Assembly (NCBI GenBank): GCA_005406025.1
Contig: BGZK01000532.1
Coordinates: 62,001-126,000, forward strand
From: Eumeta japonica
Taxonomy: Eukaryota; Arthropoda; Insecta; Lepidoptera; Psychidae
DNA: 64,000 nucleotides
Reading direction: 5' to 3'
The notes beneath the pieces are model-generated. The model ran no database searches. It was given only the letters and a program-made list of their open reading frames with translations, and had not been told where the DNA came from. Of the stretch, positions 35,416 through 46,064 are shown one piece after another. The position numbers and the translations under genes are program-made. Position 1 is the first letter of the stretch. Every line of letters begins with the position of its first letter.

Positions 35416-36229
35416 CTTACGATTGTCCGTCTCCGAAAATAGGACGAAAGATTTGCAGTCGCGTTACGCTTGAAGAAATTTTAAGAAATCGTTCTTATAA
35501 ACGTAATTCTAAATTCGCAAACTAACAAACGCACTATGAATATTGAGTTTTGTTACTTTTAGCATAATGGATTTATGGTTATGACGATTTTTAATCGATT
35601 ATAATTATGAAAAAAAATAACGATTAACGTATTGAAAATGCCTCGTAAAAATAAAATGCCACCTATTGAAAGTACACTTTTGATGTTCTTATTAACTAGA
35701 TGTGCCTGTGATATAATAGTTGGGAAGTATATTTTTAATAATGCACTAATAACACCGTGACCTGATTTTGATGAAATAATACCTATATTTTGCTCTAAGT
35801 ATCGCTCAAGTTACTTGTGAAAATCATATGAAACTTTGTGTACTAGTCTTGAAGATTAGCGTGTGCAAACAGACAAATGGATAGACAAAATACAATCTTA
35901 TTCTGTTTCTTCCTTTACCTCACCCGCAATCAGTTTTGGCAAATATTTTCAATATGCAGAGACGACCATTCAACACTTTTATTATAAATGTAGAAATAAT
36001 TATCATTATGTCATACCACTTATATCATAAGTAAAGAATAATCACTTTCATAAAGCCTGATTTAATCATGTTATATATATAAATTACCTTTTTTTTATTT
36101 ATCTATCTTAACTTATATTGTCAAAAAAATGTATATTATATCATACAGCTTGCATAAGCTATATTGATAGAAATTGTAAATGATTAAATAATTTTATCAA
36201 TGTTAGTTTATTTAGAAACTGATATTGGT
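35416..36229. other. Stretch without a recognised gene
   Basis: AT-rich, no feature seen. Confidence 0.45.
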
Positions 36230-36520
36230 GATAAAACAAAAAACAAATGTGTTTTATTAAAATGGACAAAACTAATTGTCCATTTTAATAAACAATTGGA
36301 AACATTTGTTTATTAAAATGGACATAATAAATTCATAAATTATACGATATTGAATATTGGACAATGATAAATTCGTAAATTCATAATTTATGAATTTATC
36401 ATAAATTACATAAAAAAAATTATGTAATTTGTGAATTATGAAGTAATTCATAAATTACATAAATGATCTGTAATTTATGAATTACTTGATCTGTAATTTA
36501 TGAATTACAGATTAAGAAAT
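36230..36520. repeat. Palindrome cluster
   Basis: Two repeated words in both orientations. TTTATTAAAATGGACA (36253-36268) has an exact inverted partner at 36277-36292 and a third copy at about 36308. Variants of TAATTTATGAATTAC and its complement occur repeatedly between 36370 and 36510. The tract can fold in several alternative ways. Confidence 0.8.
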
Positions 36521-36637
36521 AAAAGATCCGTGGTGATATTCAACAATCAAAAATTAAATGACAGCTGCAAATGGAGGCAATAATGTAACGCTTATTAACG
36601 CAGTCAATGTACATTTGACATTATAAAAAATTACTAA

Positions 36638-36672
36638 GTCTGAATTAATAAGGCCTAATTATTAATTCAGAC
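36638..36672. repeat. Perfect 14-bp inverted repeat
   Basis: GTCTGAATTAATAA at 36638-36651 and its exact complement at 36659-36672, separated by 7 bases. Confidence 0.85.
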
Positions 36673-39420
36673 TCAAAATACTTTTATTTCGCAGATCATT
36701 TTATAACATTTGAAATACGTTACAATATTAATGTATTTTTGTCGAGTACACTGTCTGTAATACGCGACATATGGTAACTCGCGTTCATGCGTGTGGGGTG
36801 GTGCGCCAGTTGTCGTGCAATTTTCAAACGAATTGGAATAAAATTAATGAACTACTTGAGACCAAGGGTAGATCCAGGGGGCATGGGGGTTATGACCACC
36901 TGGGGTGAGGTTTTGTGTTATTGTAATCGAATCGAGGCCTTACCTGACTGGAACACTGCTATATGGCATCCATCCGCCATCCAACGATTTGAAAGTTGGA
37001 CTCGCCCTTTTTTGAAATTATATCGTTGTCTGTCTAGCAGCTCCTACCTTCACTTATATACAGAGAAGGGCGTTACTGATTTAGGAGCTTTCAAAATTTA
37101 TACTCGGGGCAATGAACTGCGTTCGTGATTCGCTCTTCCCAATATAACTCGATAAACATCTATCTCGATTGCACGTCGACTTCGTGACACTTCGTACAGT
37201 TAAGTTCACGCCAGTCTCCGCTACAACTACAGTCGACACATATCTTTGAAATTAATTGTGATTTTATTCATCATCCTATAAGTGATTAAAGTGATCTATA
37301 GATTTTAACTTAAGTTCTAATAGATGTTCTGGTTTTATCACTTTCGATTTTATTCATACATGGTAAAAGATACACATTGTTTTATTTGCAAGGATAATAA
37401 GGATTCGTTTCAGTTATTGTTGTCACATTTTTTTTTAAATCAGTCATACGTGATATGAACATATTTTAATAGTTATATATTACTGAGAATTTAAGTTTTC
37501 AGTTTGAAATTGAATATAGTTCTATATTCCCAATTGTTAGTATTTGACATTATATAAAATGAATATAATAGTTACTCTAATTATTTCACCATTAATTTTG
37601 TACACATTTAGACTTTATATTAGTATCAAATCATCACTTCTGTTCAAATGGAATTTACGTAAGTTACACAAGATAATTGGATTGACGCTAGCTAATTATA
37701 GCAGTGGGAATTTGATACGAATCAGACTGGTCATTACTCTCAAATATATTACCTGTACAAATTTTCTTTGCTAGTCATACATTTAGTGTTAATTCTAAGT
37801 CGATTGCCCGCACACAACGCTTAATCAGGAATAAAATTAATAAATTTTCAAATACAGTTAATTTTTTTTTCCTTTTTATAAGACGCATACAAAGAAAAGT
37901 GCTAATTAATTCAGTGATATAGCTTCAACGCGAATCTAGATTCGAGTTTCGGTTATTATAATATTCAAGTATCTGGTCAACCAAATAAAGTTCACCAGTT
38001 CGTTTGGGTGTCCATTCGTGTCCACTTACACCAGTGTAACACCTAGTCTTCATAACGTAAGAAAAAAAATATCTTGACTAAGTATAGCGGGATCACTGCG
38101 TTCTAATAGACATCCTATTACAGCTGTGTAAATGGTAAAAATTTTTAAGTGATCGGTTAAGTTAATGTTATTTTTATTTTTTTTTATACATATCATATAT
38201 TCGAATGAGAATACATAGGAAGACTTCCCTGAAAGTGATACACGGCGAGATATCGATTATGTCCGTTGTCAGTCGAGTTGTCGAACGTGATTTCGGCCGA
38301 AAACGAGTTTGGACAGGCCGGTGATAAGTGACGGACTTCGCACAAATCGCGCCGACAGCACGCGACTCAAATAACTGGGTTAGATTTTTTTTGCGATTTT
38401 TATTTGATGCCGTTTTGAAAGGTGTAACCTTATTATTACATACTAATGTAACATTTCCGTTTATTGTATAACCTTAGTTTTTTTTTTTTTATAACGTTGC
38501 ACTCATTTCCTTATGTCTGAATTACGTTTTATGATATGACAAGGATATTTTACTATATGGCGCAAAAGACTCGTAGAATATCTCAAAATAATGTGAGTCT
38601 TTACCAATATGTTAAAATTGTATTATATAAATGTTTAGAATGTTAAACCGTAGCTCTGAATAGTATTACCTGTAAGTAGCGAAATATATGGAAATTATGT
38701 ACTGTTAATAACTTCTGTATGCGGTTGCCTATTGGTTAGAATATGGCGGTCGTATATCAAGTGATTATCATTGTTGCTATGCCCTATTTCTATAACTGTA
38801 ACACGTCACAGGCCTACAAACGGGTGAATTGGGGGTTGCAGTACGGGTCAGCTGCATGTAGGCGACGATGGTGATACTCATGTCTTTCATTACGATATTT
38901 TGAGGTTTTGCCATGTTGTGTATAATCTATGGTCAAGAATGAGACTTGAGATATTTTGACAGTCCCATCCAACACCTGTACGCAAAAGGTCGACTTATCC
39001 AAAGATTGTTTCATAAGTCACACGGAAGGGTTTGTAAGTATATATTTTATTTGTGTTGAGTGGTGAAAATGAAGTAATAGATATATTTTCTTTCCTATCA
39101 GACTTTTATAAAGTCTATTAATACCATGAAAACACAAGACCGATCAGTGAAATTAAGGATCACCTTTAAGAATGTGGGTTTAGTAATAGTTTCGGTCTGG
39201 ATCGTAAGTCATTATCCGACTCGGGTGGGAGTTACGATTACGATTTAGCGACCCGACAACGCTAAAGAGGTTAAATCCACATGAATAAATTCCACTCATA
39301 TACGGAAATATCACGTGAACCATATACAATATATATATTTTACCATTCGTTCCTCCGGTCTGTTGTATACTTTCATCGAGCCAGTTAAACATCCTCATAC
39401 ACTTTCCCCTTTTCCCCGCG
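36673..39420. other. Stretch without a recognised gene
   Basis: Contains a 113-codon plus frame at 36787-37128 that I do not recognise, and CpG-richer patches at 37140-37230 and 38240-38370 that could be promoter-like. No splice-supported exon was found. Confidence 0.4.
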
Positions 39421-39441
39421 AGTCCGCTGATTTGCATTCAG

Positions 39442-39534
39442 TCGGCGTTCGAGCGGAGGGACCGGCTGCGGCAGTTCCTGAAACGGAACGCGAGGGTCCG
39501 CAAACGACTCGTTTGTAACTCACCTCGTGTTTAA
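39442..39534 (+). CDS. Candidate coding exon, unrecognised (partial)
   Basis: A strong acceptor precedes it: a pyrimidine tract (CACTTTCCCCTTTTCCCC) and TTTGCATTCAG ending at 39441. From 39442 one frame reads SAFERRDRLRQFLKRNARVR, then KRLVCNSPRV and a TAA at 39532-39534. Codons are GC-rich and the arginine- and leucine-rich peptide looks like an amphipathic helix. The exon may instead leave the frame earlier through the weak donor GTAACT at about 39514. I do not recognise the protein. The neighbourhood otherwise has no coding signal, so this is a hypothesis based on splice context and composition. Confidence 0.3.
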   Translation, partial: SAFERRDRLRQFLKRNARVRKRLVCNSPRV

Positions 39535-39821
39535 TTATGTATCTGGTCTGACGTTTGAAAACTTCATTGTGGGAAACGCGCCACGAATTTTAAGCGAATA
39601 TTCAACATCCCGCTTATTAAAAAGGAAAACCTTCTTGTGCACCCAATTCGGTAAAAAATTACGTACCTACAACTTTTATCAGCTTTGTTGAAGGTAACGT
39701 CGACCCGCTAACGGCAAGACACTAATACGGTTCAACTGAAGCGAATCCATATACAAATGCCATTTATTTTCCTTATAACTTGAATATAGTACGAGGACGC
39801 GACATGGAATTAATATAATAA

Positions 39822-40475
39822 TACTAGCGGACCCGACACGCGTTGTCCTGTTCGAACGATAGCTCGCCTTGCATGCTACCGGTGGGTACGGTAAACGTTT
39901 TTTCAATAAACTATATACCGAATGACATTTGACATTAACTGTGACATTTTAGTCTTTTCGTTTCATCATTATGTGATTTTCTTTTACTCAAAGCAAAATT
40001 AAAAAATTGGTCTAATTTCTCGAGGGCGGTCGGGAAATATTCTATGTATCTCATATGTATCGAGATACAGCAAACATAAATTGAAATGTCAGAACAGTGC
40101 CGAGGTTCGATGAAAGTGATTTGCGTATGTATGGACGCGGTCGTCAAATAACAGTACACATAGCGCCACCTACAATGGCAATATTAGACAAGCGTAATTA
40201 AGAATCAGGTCAATTATTCATGAACTTCGTAGAACATTTTAACGGTCAGTTACTCCACTCATTTCAAAAGATATTGGGAGGTGGGAGGTTATGAAATTTT
40301 GGGGTTATATGTTCTAATATGCCACAAAAATTCGTTGAAAAAGTAAAAAAAAAAAGCCTGGAACCCGATCGCAGCACCACTTACAGTGTCCAATTGTAAA
40401 CCTAAACCTTCAAGGGGCCTACCCAAACAAATACAAAATTTACATCGTAATCGATCCGAACGTTTATGCGAGTTT
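39822..40475 (+). mobile_element. 'CTAGCGGACCCGACA' repeat
   Basis: Starts TACTAGCGGACCCGACACGC, GTTGTCCTGTTCG, a familiar start of a dispersed lepidopteran repeat. It continues through CATAGCGCCACCTAC and TGGGGTTATATG to TAATCGATCCGAACGTTTAT and GCGAGTTT, matching the conserved end (ATCGGTCCAGCCGTTTATGCGAG) of that repeat class. No intact coding frame. Confidence 0.55.
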
Positions 40476-41526
40476 AGTAAGAAATATATTTAGAAGAATT
40501 GTACCAGTAAGTAAAGATAAGTTGTTTTTGTTATGTAGTTTTTCGTATGTATCTATGATACTACACAGAAAAAAGACTTCATTGTTTGGTTTTCTATTTG
40601 CCGATTCCTTAATAGATCGTTCAGTGCTGAAATTCAAAATAGTTATTAATATTAAGTGATGGTTCTAGCCTAAAAATAAATTTATGATGATACAAATTTT
40701 AAAATGATTACCTACGTCATTATGAATGGGGAGTAGTTAAATACAGAAAAATATATTTTGGAAGGTTTATCAGGTGTGGTGTTAAACTAAAGAAAAATTA
40801 ATAAGTAATAAAAAATATGTACTCTAAATAATATTTATGGTGCACGATATTTTCAAGAATCTTGATATATTTTAGAAGTTTTTTCCTATATAGAATAAAA
40901 ACTAGACATTATTAATATATATACATAATACATATAGAGATTCCCAATGTGTAAGGGAATTTTTATTGATATGTTTTTATAAAAGGCATAGCCCAGTTGC
41001 TTTTGTAAATTTGAAAGCTCATAGAAATCATAGGGTATTTCATGGGATAAACAAAATTGTGGCTTAATATTATTTATTAAAACACAACAAATAAGTTTCC
41101 TTTTAGATAAAAAAAATCTGAATTCGATAGATCCTGCTGGCTATCCCAAAATTTCGGATAATTTCCAGCTTGGAGCATTCAAAAATATGTTTATCGATTT
41201 AGTTTTTACACGCTTTTATTAGCTTGGTGTATATGTATGTTTGTTTGTATGTAATTAAATCTTTTAGCGTAATTTTCACTTTCTTCTAAACTCTTTCAAA
41301 CTAATTTGAAATTTTGCACATTTATCAAGGACCGATTACAATGCAATAATTTAAATAATTTGCCCCATTATTCTTACCAGAATGACCAGGATTAGCATAA
41401 TATCTGATACCAAAGACCAAAGCGCGTGTTAAGACATGCGTATGCTTTATTTTTATTTATATTCGAAGACACGGTTAGTGTACTGCGAGATCTACATGTA
41501 TAAAATAAATTTATACGTGTGTATTA
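40476..41526. other. Stretch without a recognised gene
   Basis: AT-rich, no feature seen. Confidence 0.45.
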
Positions 41527-41692
41527 GTGATTAACAAAAAAATATACTTTATTGTAAAAAAAGCGTGGGGTGCTTTTTAAGATATTTTCAAAATGACTGC
41601 TTTTACCAATATCTGTCAATAAAAGATTTATAACAATTGACGTCGAGCACCCCAAGCTTTTTTACAATAAAATATATTTTCTTGTTAATCAC
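41527..41692. mobile_element. Small MITE with 47-bp inverted ends
   Basis: Left arm 41527-41574 (GTGATTAACAAAAAAATATA to GTGGGGTGCT) and right arm 41646-41692 are inverted copies with only a few mismatches and one indel. They enclose about 70 bases. Total length 166 bp, no coding capacity. I could not define a target duplication. Confidence 0.75.
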
Positions 41693-41935
41693 TTTATTCT
41701 TAATCTAAATTTATTTAAAATATTTTGTGTTTTTTTTTGTTCGGTTATCTACAAAAGTGTGTTTTTTAGATTTCTTTTAAACTATTATTTCTATTGAACT
41801 CGAAGATAAATAATACACGAATACATATATTTTATGTACGTATTTTTATGCTAAATCTTATTTTTATTTCAATTTTAATTCTTTAGGGATAAATAACACA
41901 TAATTTGGTAAAAAGTGATTCTTTGTTTTCTGACA

Positions 41936-41979
41936 GAAAGAATGATTTTTCTCATATTGTGAAGAAAAATCATTCTTTC
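41936..41979. repeat. Perfect 17-bp inverted repeat
   Basis: GAAAGAATGATTTTTCT at 41936-41952 and its exact complement at 41963-41979, with a 10-base loop. It lies within 250 bp of the MITE but shares no sequence with it. Confidence 0.85.
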
Positions 41980-42982
41980 CACTCGAACCCTTGTGCCAAA
42001 ACTTGTCAGTTTATATATTTTAGTTTGGTCACATGCGTACAAAAACTTAGTTGTTATTTTCATTACGCGTTTTATTTGTACACGTTAAATATTACTATTT
42101 CACATTATAAGTCGTTAAAATAATAAAATTAAAAACATTCTAAATTCAAAATTTCAATCTAAATATAAATTTGAGTTATATCTCAAATTGTACAAATTTT
42201 TAGAAAATTTAAATAATATTAAACATTGGAATGCTATAAACCGCATTCCGATCGATCCATCCGCTTAAAAGTTATGAGAATTTGAGACATACACGCGCAC
42301 ACACATACACAATAGCTTCGTAGGATCTCTAAACATCTAGATCTGATAAAAACTCGATTTTTGAAAATTAAAGCGAAAACAGTAACTTCCCGATTTGTTT
42401 TCTATTTTCGTAACAGGAAATTAAAAAAGTTTCATTGTCTTTTTAATTAAATCTAGGTGGTAGCGCTCAACCATTGAGTATTTTTTTTTGTTATCAATCG
42501 CTTAGAAAGTGCTTCGTATTTTTTATCCGAAATAATATATTTTCTGATACTTCATTTTCACATAAAAAATATGAATTATTCGTACTAATAAACATTTACA
42601 ATATCTTTAATCATCTGTTTCTTGAATGAGGCGAAATTTATCCGTAGGAAAACTCTCGACTACCCAAAATCGACCCCCGTATTAGGAAGTCCTTTGACTG
42701 CGTTACGTTATTAAGGTAATACGGTATTTCAATTAAACCTCTAATTTTCCTCGTGGGCAATGCCGACCCGCGTTGAGATATTTGCCAGCGACCTTCACCC
42801 ACTTCGTACCGAGGCTTTTGTAAGGATACTGACACAGTTTCAAATTTGCACAGGCACGATAGGTTTTGAAGGATGTTTTCGCTGCATTCTGTAGACCGTA
42901 TTGTGTTGTGATCTCTTTTTGTTGTCAGTTTTTAAATTACCCCATTGCACACGCGTAGCCTCCCACAATTTTTTTATTTCAG
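41980..42982. other. Stretch with one coding-like minus frame
   Basis: AT-rich except 42640-42850, where a 65-codon minus frame (42835-42638) has balanced codon use but no recognised motif (see findings). Confidence 0.35.
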
Positions 42983-43027
42983 TTTGGAGGAACTGGATAT
43001 TAAGTCCCCCAGGCTGGCTCAGTGCAG
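42983..43027 (+). CDS. Candidate 45-nt internal exon, unrecognised
   Basis: The 45 bases lie between a strong acceptor (CACAATTTTTTTATTTCAG ending at 42982) and the donor CAG|GTACGG at 43028. The length is a multiple of three, so inclusion or skipping would keep the frame. Frame 2 reads LEELDIKSPRLAQC with good codon choice (GAG GAA CTG GAT ATT AAG). Frame 3 reads WRNWILSPPGWLSA and is also open. Frame 1 has a stop. I favour frame 2 but cannot identify the protein. Composition contrasts with the AT-rich flanks, as expected for a short exon in a long intron. Confidence 0.45.
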
Positions 43028-43315
43028 GTACGGAATCTCTATTTCGTATATTATTATGGAAATCCTAAATAAAATTACATTATACCAAAGGTACGAACAG
43101 AAAAACACACGAGTTTTTTTTTCTGTTCGTCTTATCGCGGCCCTTTCATTTATGGTCCCTTTAAAATTTGAAGAGCCGTTATGGTTGATTTTCGGACATT
43201 CAATATGTATGAAGTACATGTAATGAATGATTTTGTATATTACTAAATTATTAAACCAAGTTAGGGTAGTTTTAAGGTAAGAGTAGGTATTTAAAATAAT
43301 AATATAAATTCACAC

Positions 43316-45240
43316 CTATTTCCCAGAAGTGTGTAGACAGAGACTAGATTTCCACAAAGTGCTATCGTTGGATATTTCTTTTCCTTCACTAACATCCATC
43401 AAGCTTTCCATGCAAGCTCGTTGGTTTCGGGTGCATAAAATTTGTCCCTCTTTTAATACGCCACCGATCTGGTCTACATGGAATTTTTTAGCGTGACTTC
43501 TGATGATCTTTCCACCACACACATTCGCTGTATAGATCTGTTTTGTTAGTCTACCGTCATTCATCCTTTTTAGATGGGCAAACCAACACAACATGCCTTT
43601 CACTACTCTAGTCACAAAGTTTTCCTTCAAACTACATCGCTATCTATCATCACTATTTCTGCATCTATCTTTCAGAGATATTCTACACATATTAGGCAGA
43701 GATCGCATCTCCACCACATTGACTCTTCTTTCATTCTCCTTCTGCAATTTTCAACTTTCACTACCTCAATAAGTGTAGAGATCATACCTATTTTCTTAAC
43801 ACAATCGTTCATTTTAGTTACGGTCTCCTCTTACATGCCGCCGGCACAAGGATTACTTGGTCGTTGGCGTACAGAGGGCATTTGACAGACAGCTCATCCA
43901 TTCTTAGTCCACACTCATACTCTTAGATTATATAGACTACCATTCATGATTATATTGAATAGCCACCTTGAATTTACACATGCCTGTCTGACAACCCTAC
44001 CGATGTCAAACCAGCCTAACTAAGAATTCACGCTGTTCTATTTCACCCAAGTTATCTTTCAATCGGTGTACATTCTCATGTTTACATTCGGATCTTGCAC
44101 CTTACCAACTTTCATTCGTATTAGCTCTGTAGTAACCATTTTCGCATGGTAATGCCAATGCTGACATAAAGCGTTAATTCGACAGACCACTAATAAGTGG
44201 TCTGTGTCAACGTTGATTTACGGTACACTCTCCTATCCGCATTTTCACTTCTCACCAATCATCCTCAATTATAAAGTCTATCATCCTTTTGCCTTCTCCT
44301 CTCTGCCGAGTACATGAGACTATTCTTCTGTGGTCATAGTGTTTGTCACACCAAGTTATACTTTTCGCACAGTAGGAGAATGCAGTCACCATTCTCATTA
44401 ACTCTTACATCTGAAAATTTACGTAAGACTTTCTCACACCAATCTAATCATATAAAATTACAGAACATGACGATTCTATCATTTCTGTTACATTTCACTA
44501 GTACGTCTTTTGCACCATTCTAAAACTTCTTCCGCTTCTTTCGTTCCTAGGCATATATGGGGAATATACGCCTAAAATAAAAATCCGTACCAATCCAATT
44601 TTAGTTCTAAGCCAGAGGAACCTTGAATTTACACATTGGTAATCGCTTACACATTCAGATAATCTTTTTGGTGGGATGAAGCCAACACCGCGGCATTCTC
44701 GTTAGCTCTGGCCAACGTCAGACCAAAAAGTCTCGAAGCATCCGTGTTGGTCCTACCACTATCTTTCCTTTTAGTCTTCTTCACGCATAGAATATCGAGT
44801 CGTCTCTTATCACATATTCAGAGTACCGAAATGAACTTTTTTAGTCTGTATTTCGCCCTTCTGGTGAACTAGGCGCGATAGGTTGCGAATCTCGTCGCTG
44901 CATCGAGCCTAGAGCTTCCGATTCCTCGTTATGGAAATTTGTCCCTCCCCCGCCCGGTGAGGGATTGTGTGGCAAAGCCAGTATCTTGGGGTAGTATTTC
45001 TTTAATTTCCGCGAGCATTAAATTTTGAGAATTTCGCAGGAAGTAGGAGGGATAAGAAGTTGGAAGGTCGGAGGGATATTGAGGTTTCGGGGTGGGAAGA
45101 ATAAAGTAGAAGGATACAGCCATTCCTGGAAGGAGTAGGGAGTGGGACAGATAGCAGCTCGAGGACTCTGGGTTCGCGTGCCTGTGTGCTCCTGCGCAAA
45201 GCCAGAGACGGGCTTTATTCATGTAGACACCTTCTGGAGT
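43316..45240 (-). pseudogene. Long non-LTR retrotransposon relic (endonuclease and RT)
   Basis: Minus-strand element readable over about 1.9 kb. A 97-codon open part at 45222-44929 (MNKARLWLCAGAHRH...) is probably its 5' region. Next comes an APE-type endonuclease in pieces: HFGTLN, GVYSPYMP, DVRVNENG, TNTM and IDFII. The RT follows with VVRQACVNSRWLFN, LRMDELSVKC and LYANDQVIL, where the catalytic YADD has become YAND (43871-43860). The last part is open for 104 codons (43630-43316): TRVVKGMLCWFAHLKRMNDG, RLTKQIYTANVC and a terminal LHTSGK. Frameshifts and internal deletions, including much of the RT palm-thumb part, show it is dead. Plus-strand frames here (43574-43885, 44314-44523) are antisense. 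Confidence 0.85.
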
Positions 45241-46043
45241 TATAATAAAATTGTGATTAATTTACTAACGACCGTCAACTATGCTACAGTCATACATAGA
45301 ATAAAATAAATACCCTCAAGGGTGTGGAATAATATAATGTACTAACGGCTCTCCTCCAAATTCTCGCTGTAAATAAACACGTTAAATATACTGTAGTTAA
45401 TATCTAGACTATAACAGTGTTGAGGTAGCTGCTTCAGCTATATAAAATGAGATGAATTAAACAGGGTTTCCTTTTTCATCGACAACAACACAGAGCACTT
45501 CGTCCCTCGTGGTATTTTTCGTATACTTACTAAATATTTGTGCAGTAACGAAAAATTTACACAAACCGCCGTAAATGTACGCTCGGGACATAACTTTATG
45601 TAATAGAATAGGAATTCGTACGATTGTCACCGTTCGGGTCGTGGGTCATGACGGAAAATTCGTTGCGATTTTCACCGACGTATTCTACGATTTGCTACCG
45701 GGTCTCCCTAGCCGTTACTCGAGTACAATAGGCAGGATGGTTCTCAAAACGGGCAGGCGCTATCCTTTTTGATAGGAACAACTATGTCTGTTATCACGTA
45801 TATTTGATACATCTTTCTAAATTTCGTGTTTTTAAAATGATTTCAGTTCTGTGTTGAAGCAAACGTATTGATAGATAAATTATGAGTTGGTTATATGGTT
45901 TAAATATATACATTTATCCCCAGTTTTACATCTTCGAAGGCATTAAAAATGAAAACGTTAAAATACATATTTTTTATTTACAATAAATATTCATATTGTG
46001 ATGAATATAATATTAATTTTGATGTCTTTAATATAAAGACATC
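45241..46043. other. Stretch without a recognised gene
   Basis: AT-rich with a mixed block at 45570-45770 that carries a 65-codon plus frame of unknown meaning. Confidence 0.4.
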
Positions 46044-46064
46044 CATATATATATATATATATAT
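46044..46064. repeat. (AT)n microsatellite
   Basis: Short uninterrupted AT run. Confidence 0.9.

Noticed and set aside
35412..35460. Short minus-strand exon ending at GTAAGTAC
   Set aside because: The donor is good but the acceptor (TTCTTCAAG) and the 48-base content give no recognisable or conserved peptide.
43574..44523. Plus-strand frames of 103 and 69 codons
   Set aside because: Antisense to the minus-strand LINE relic at 43316-45240.
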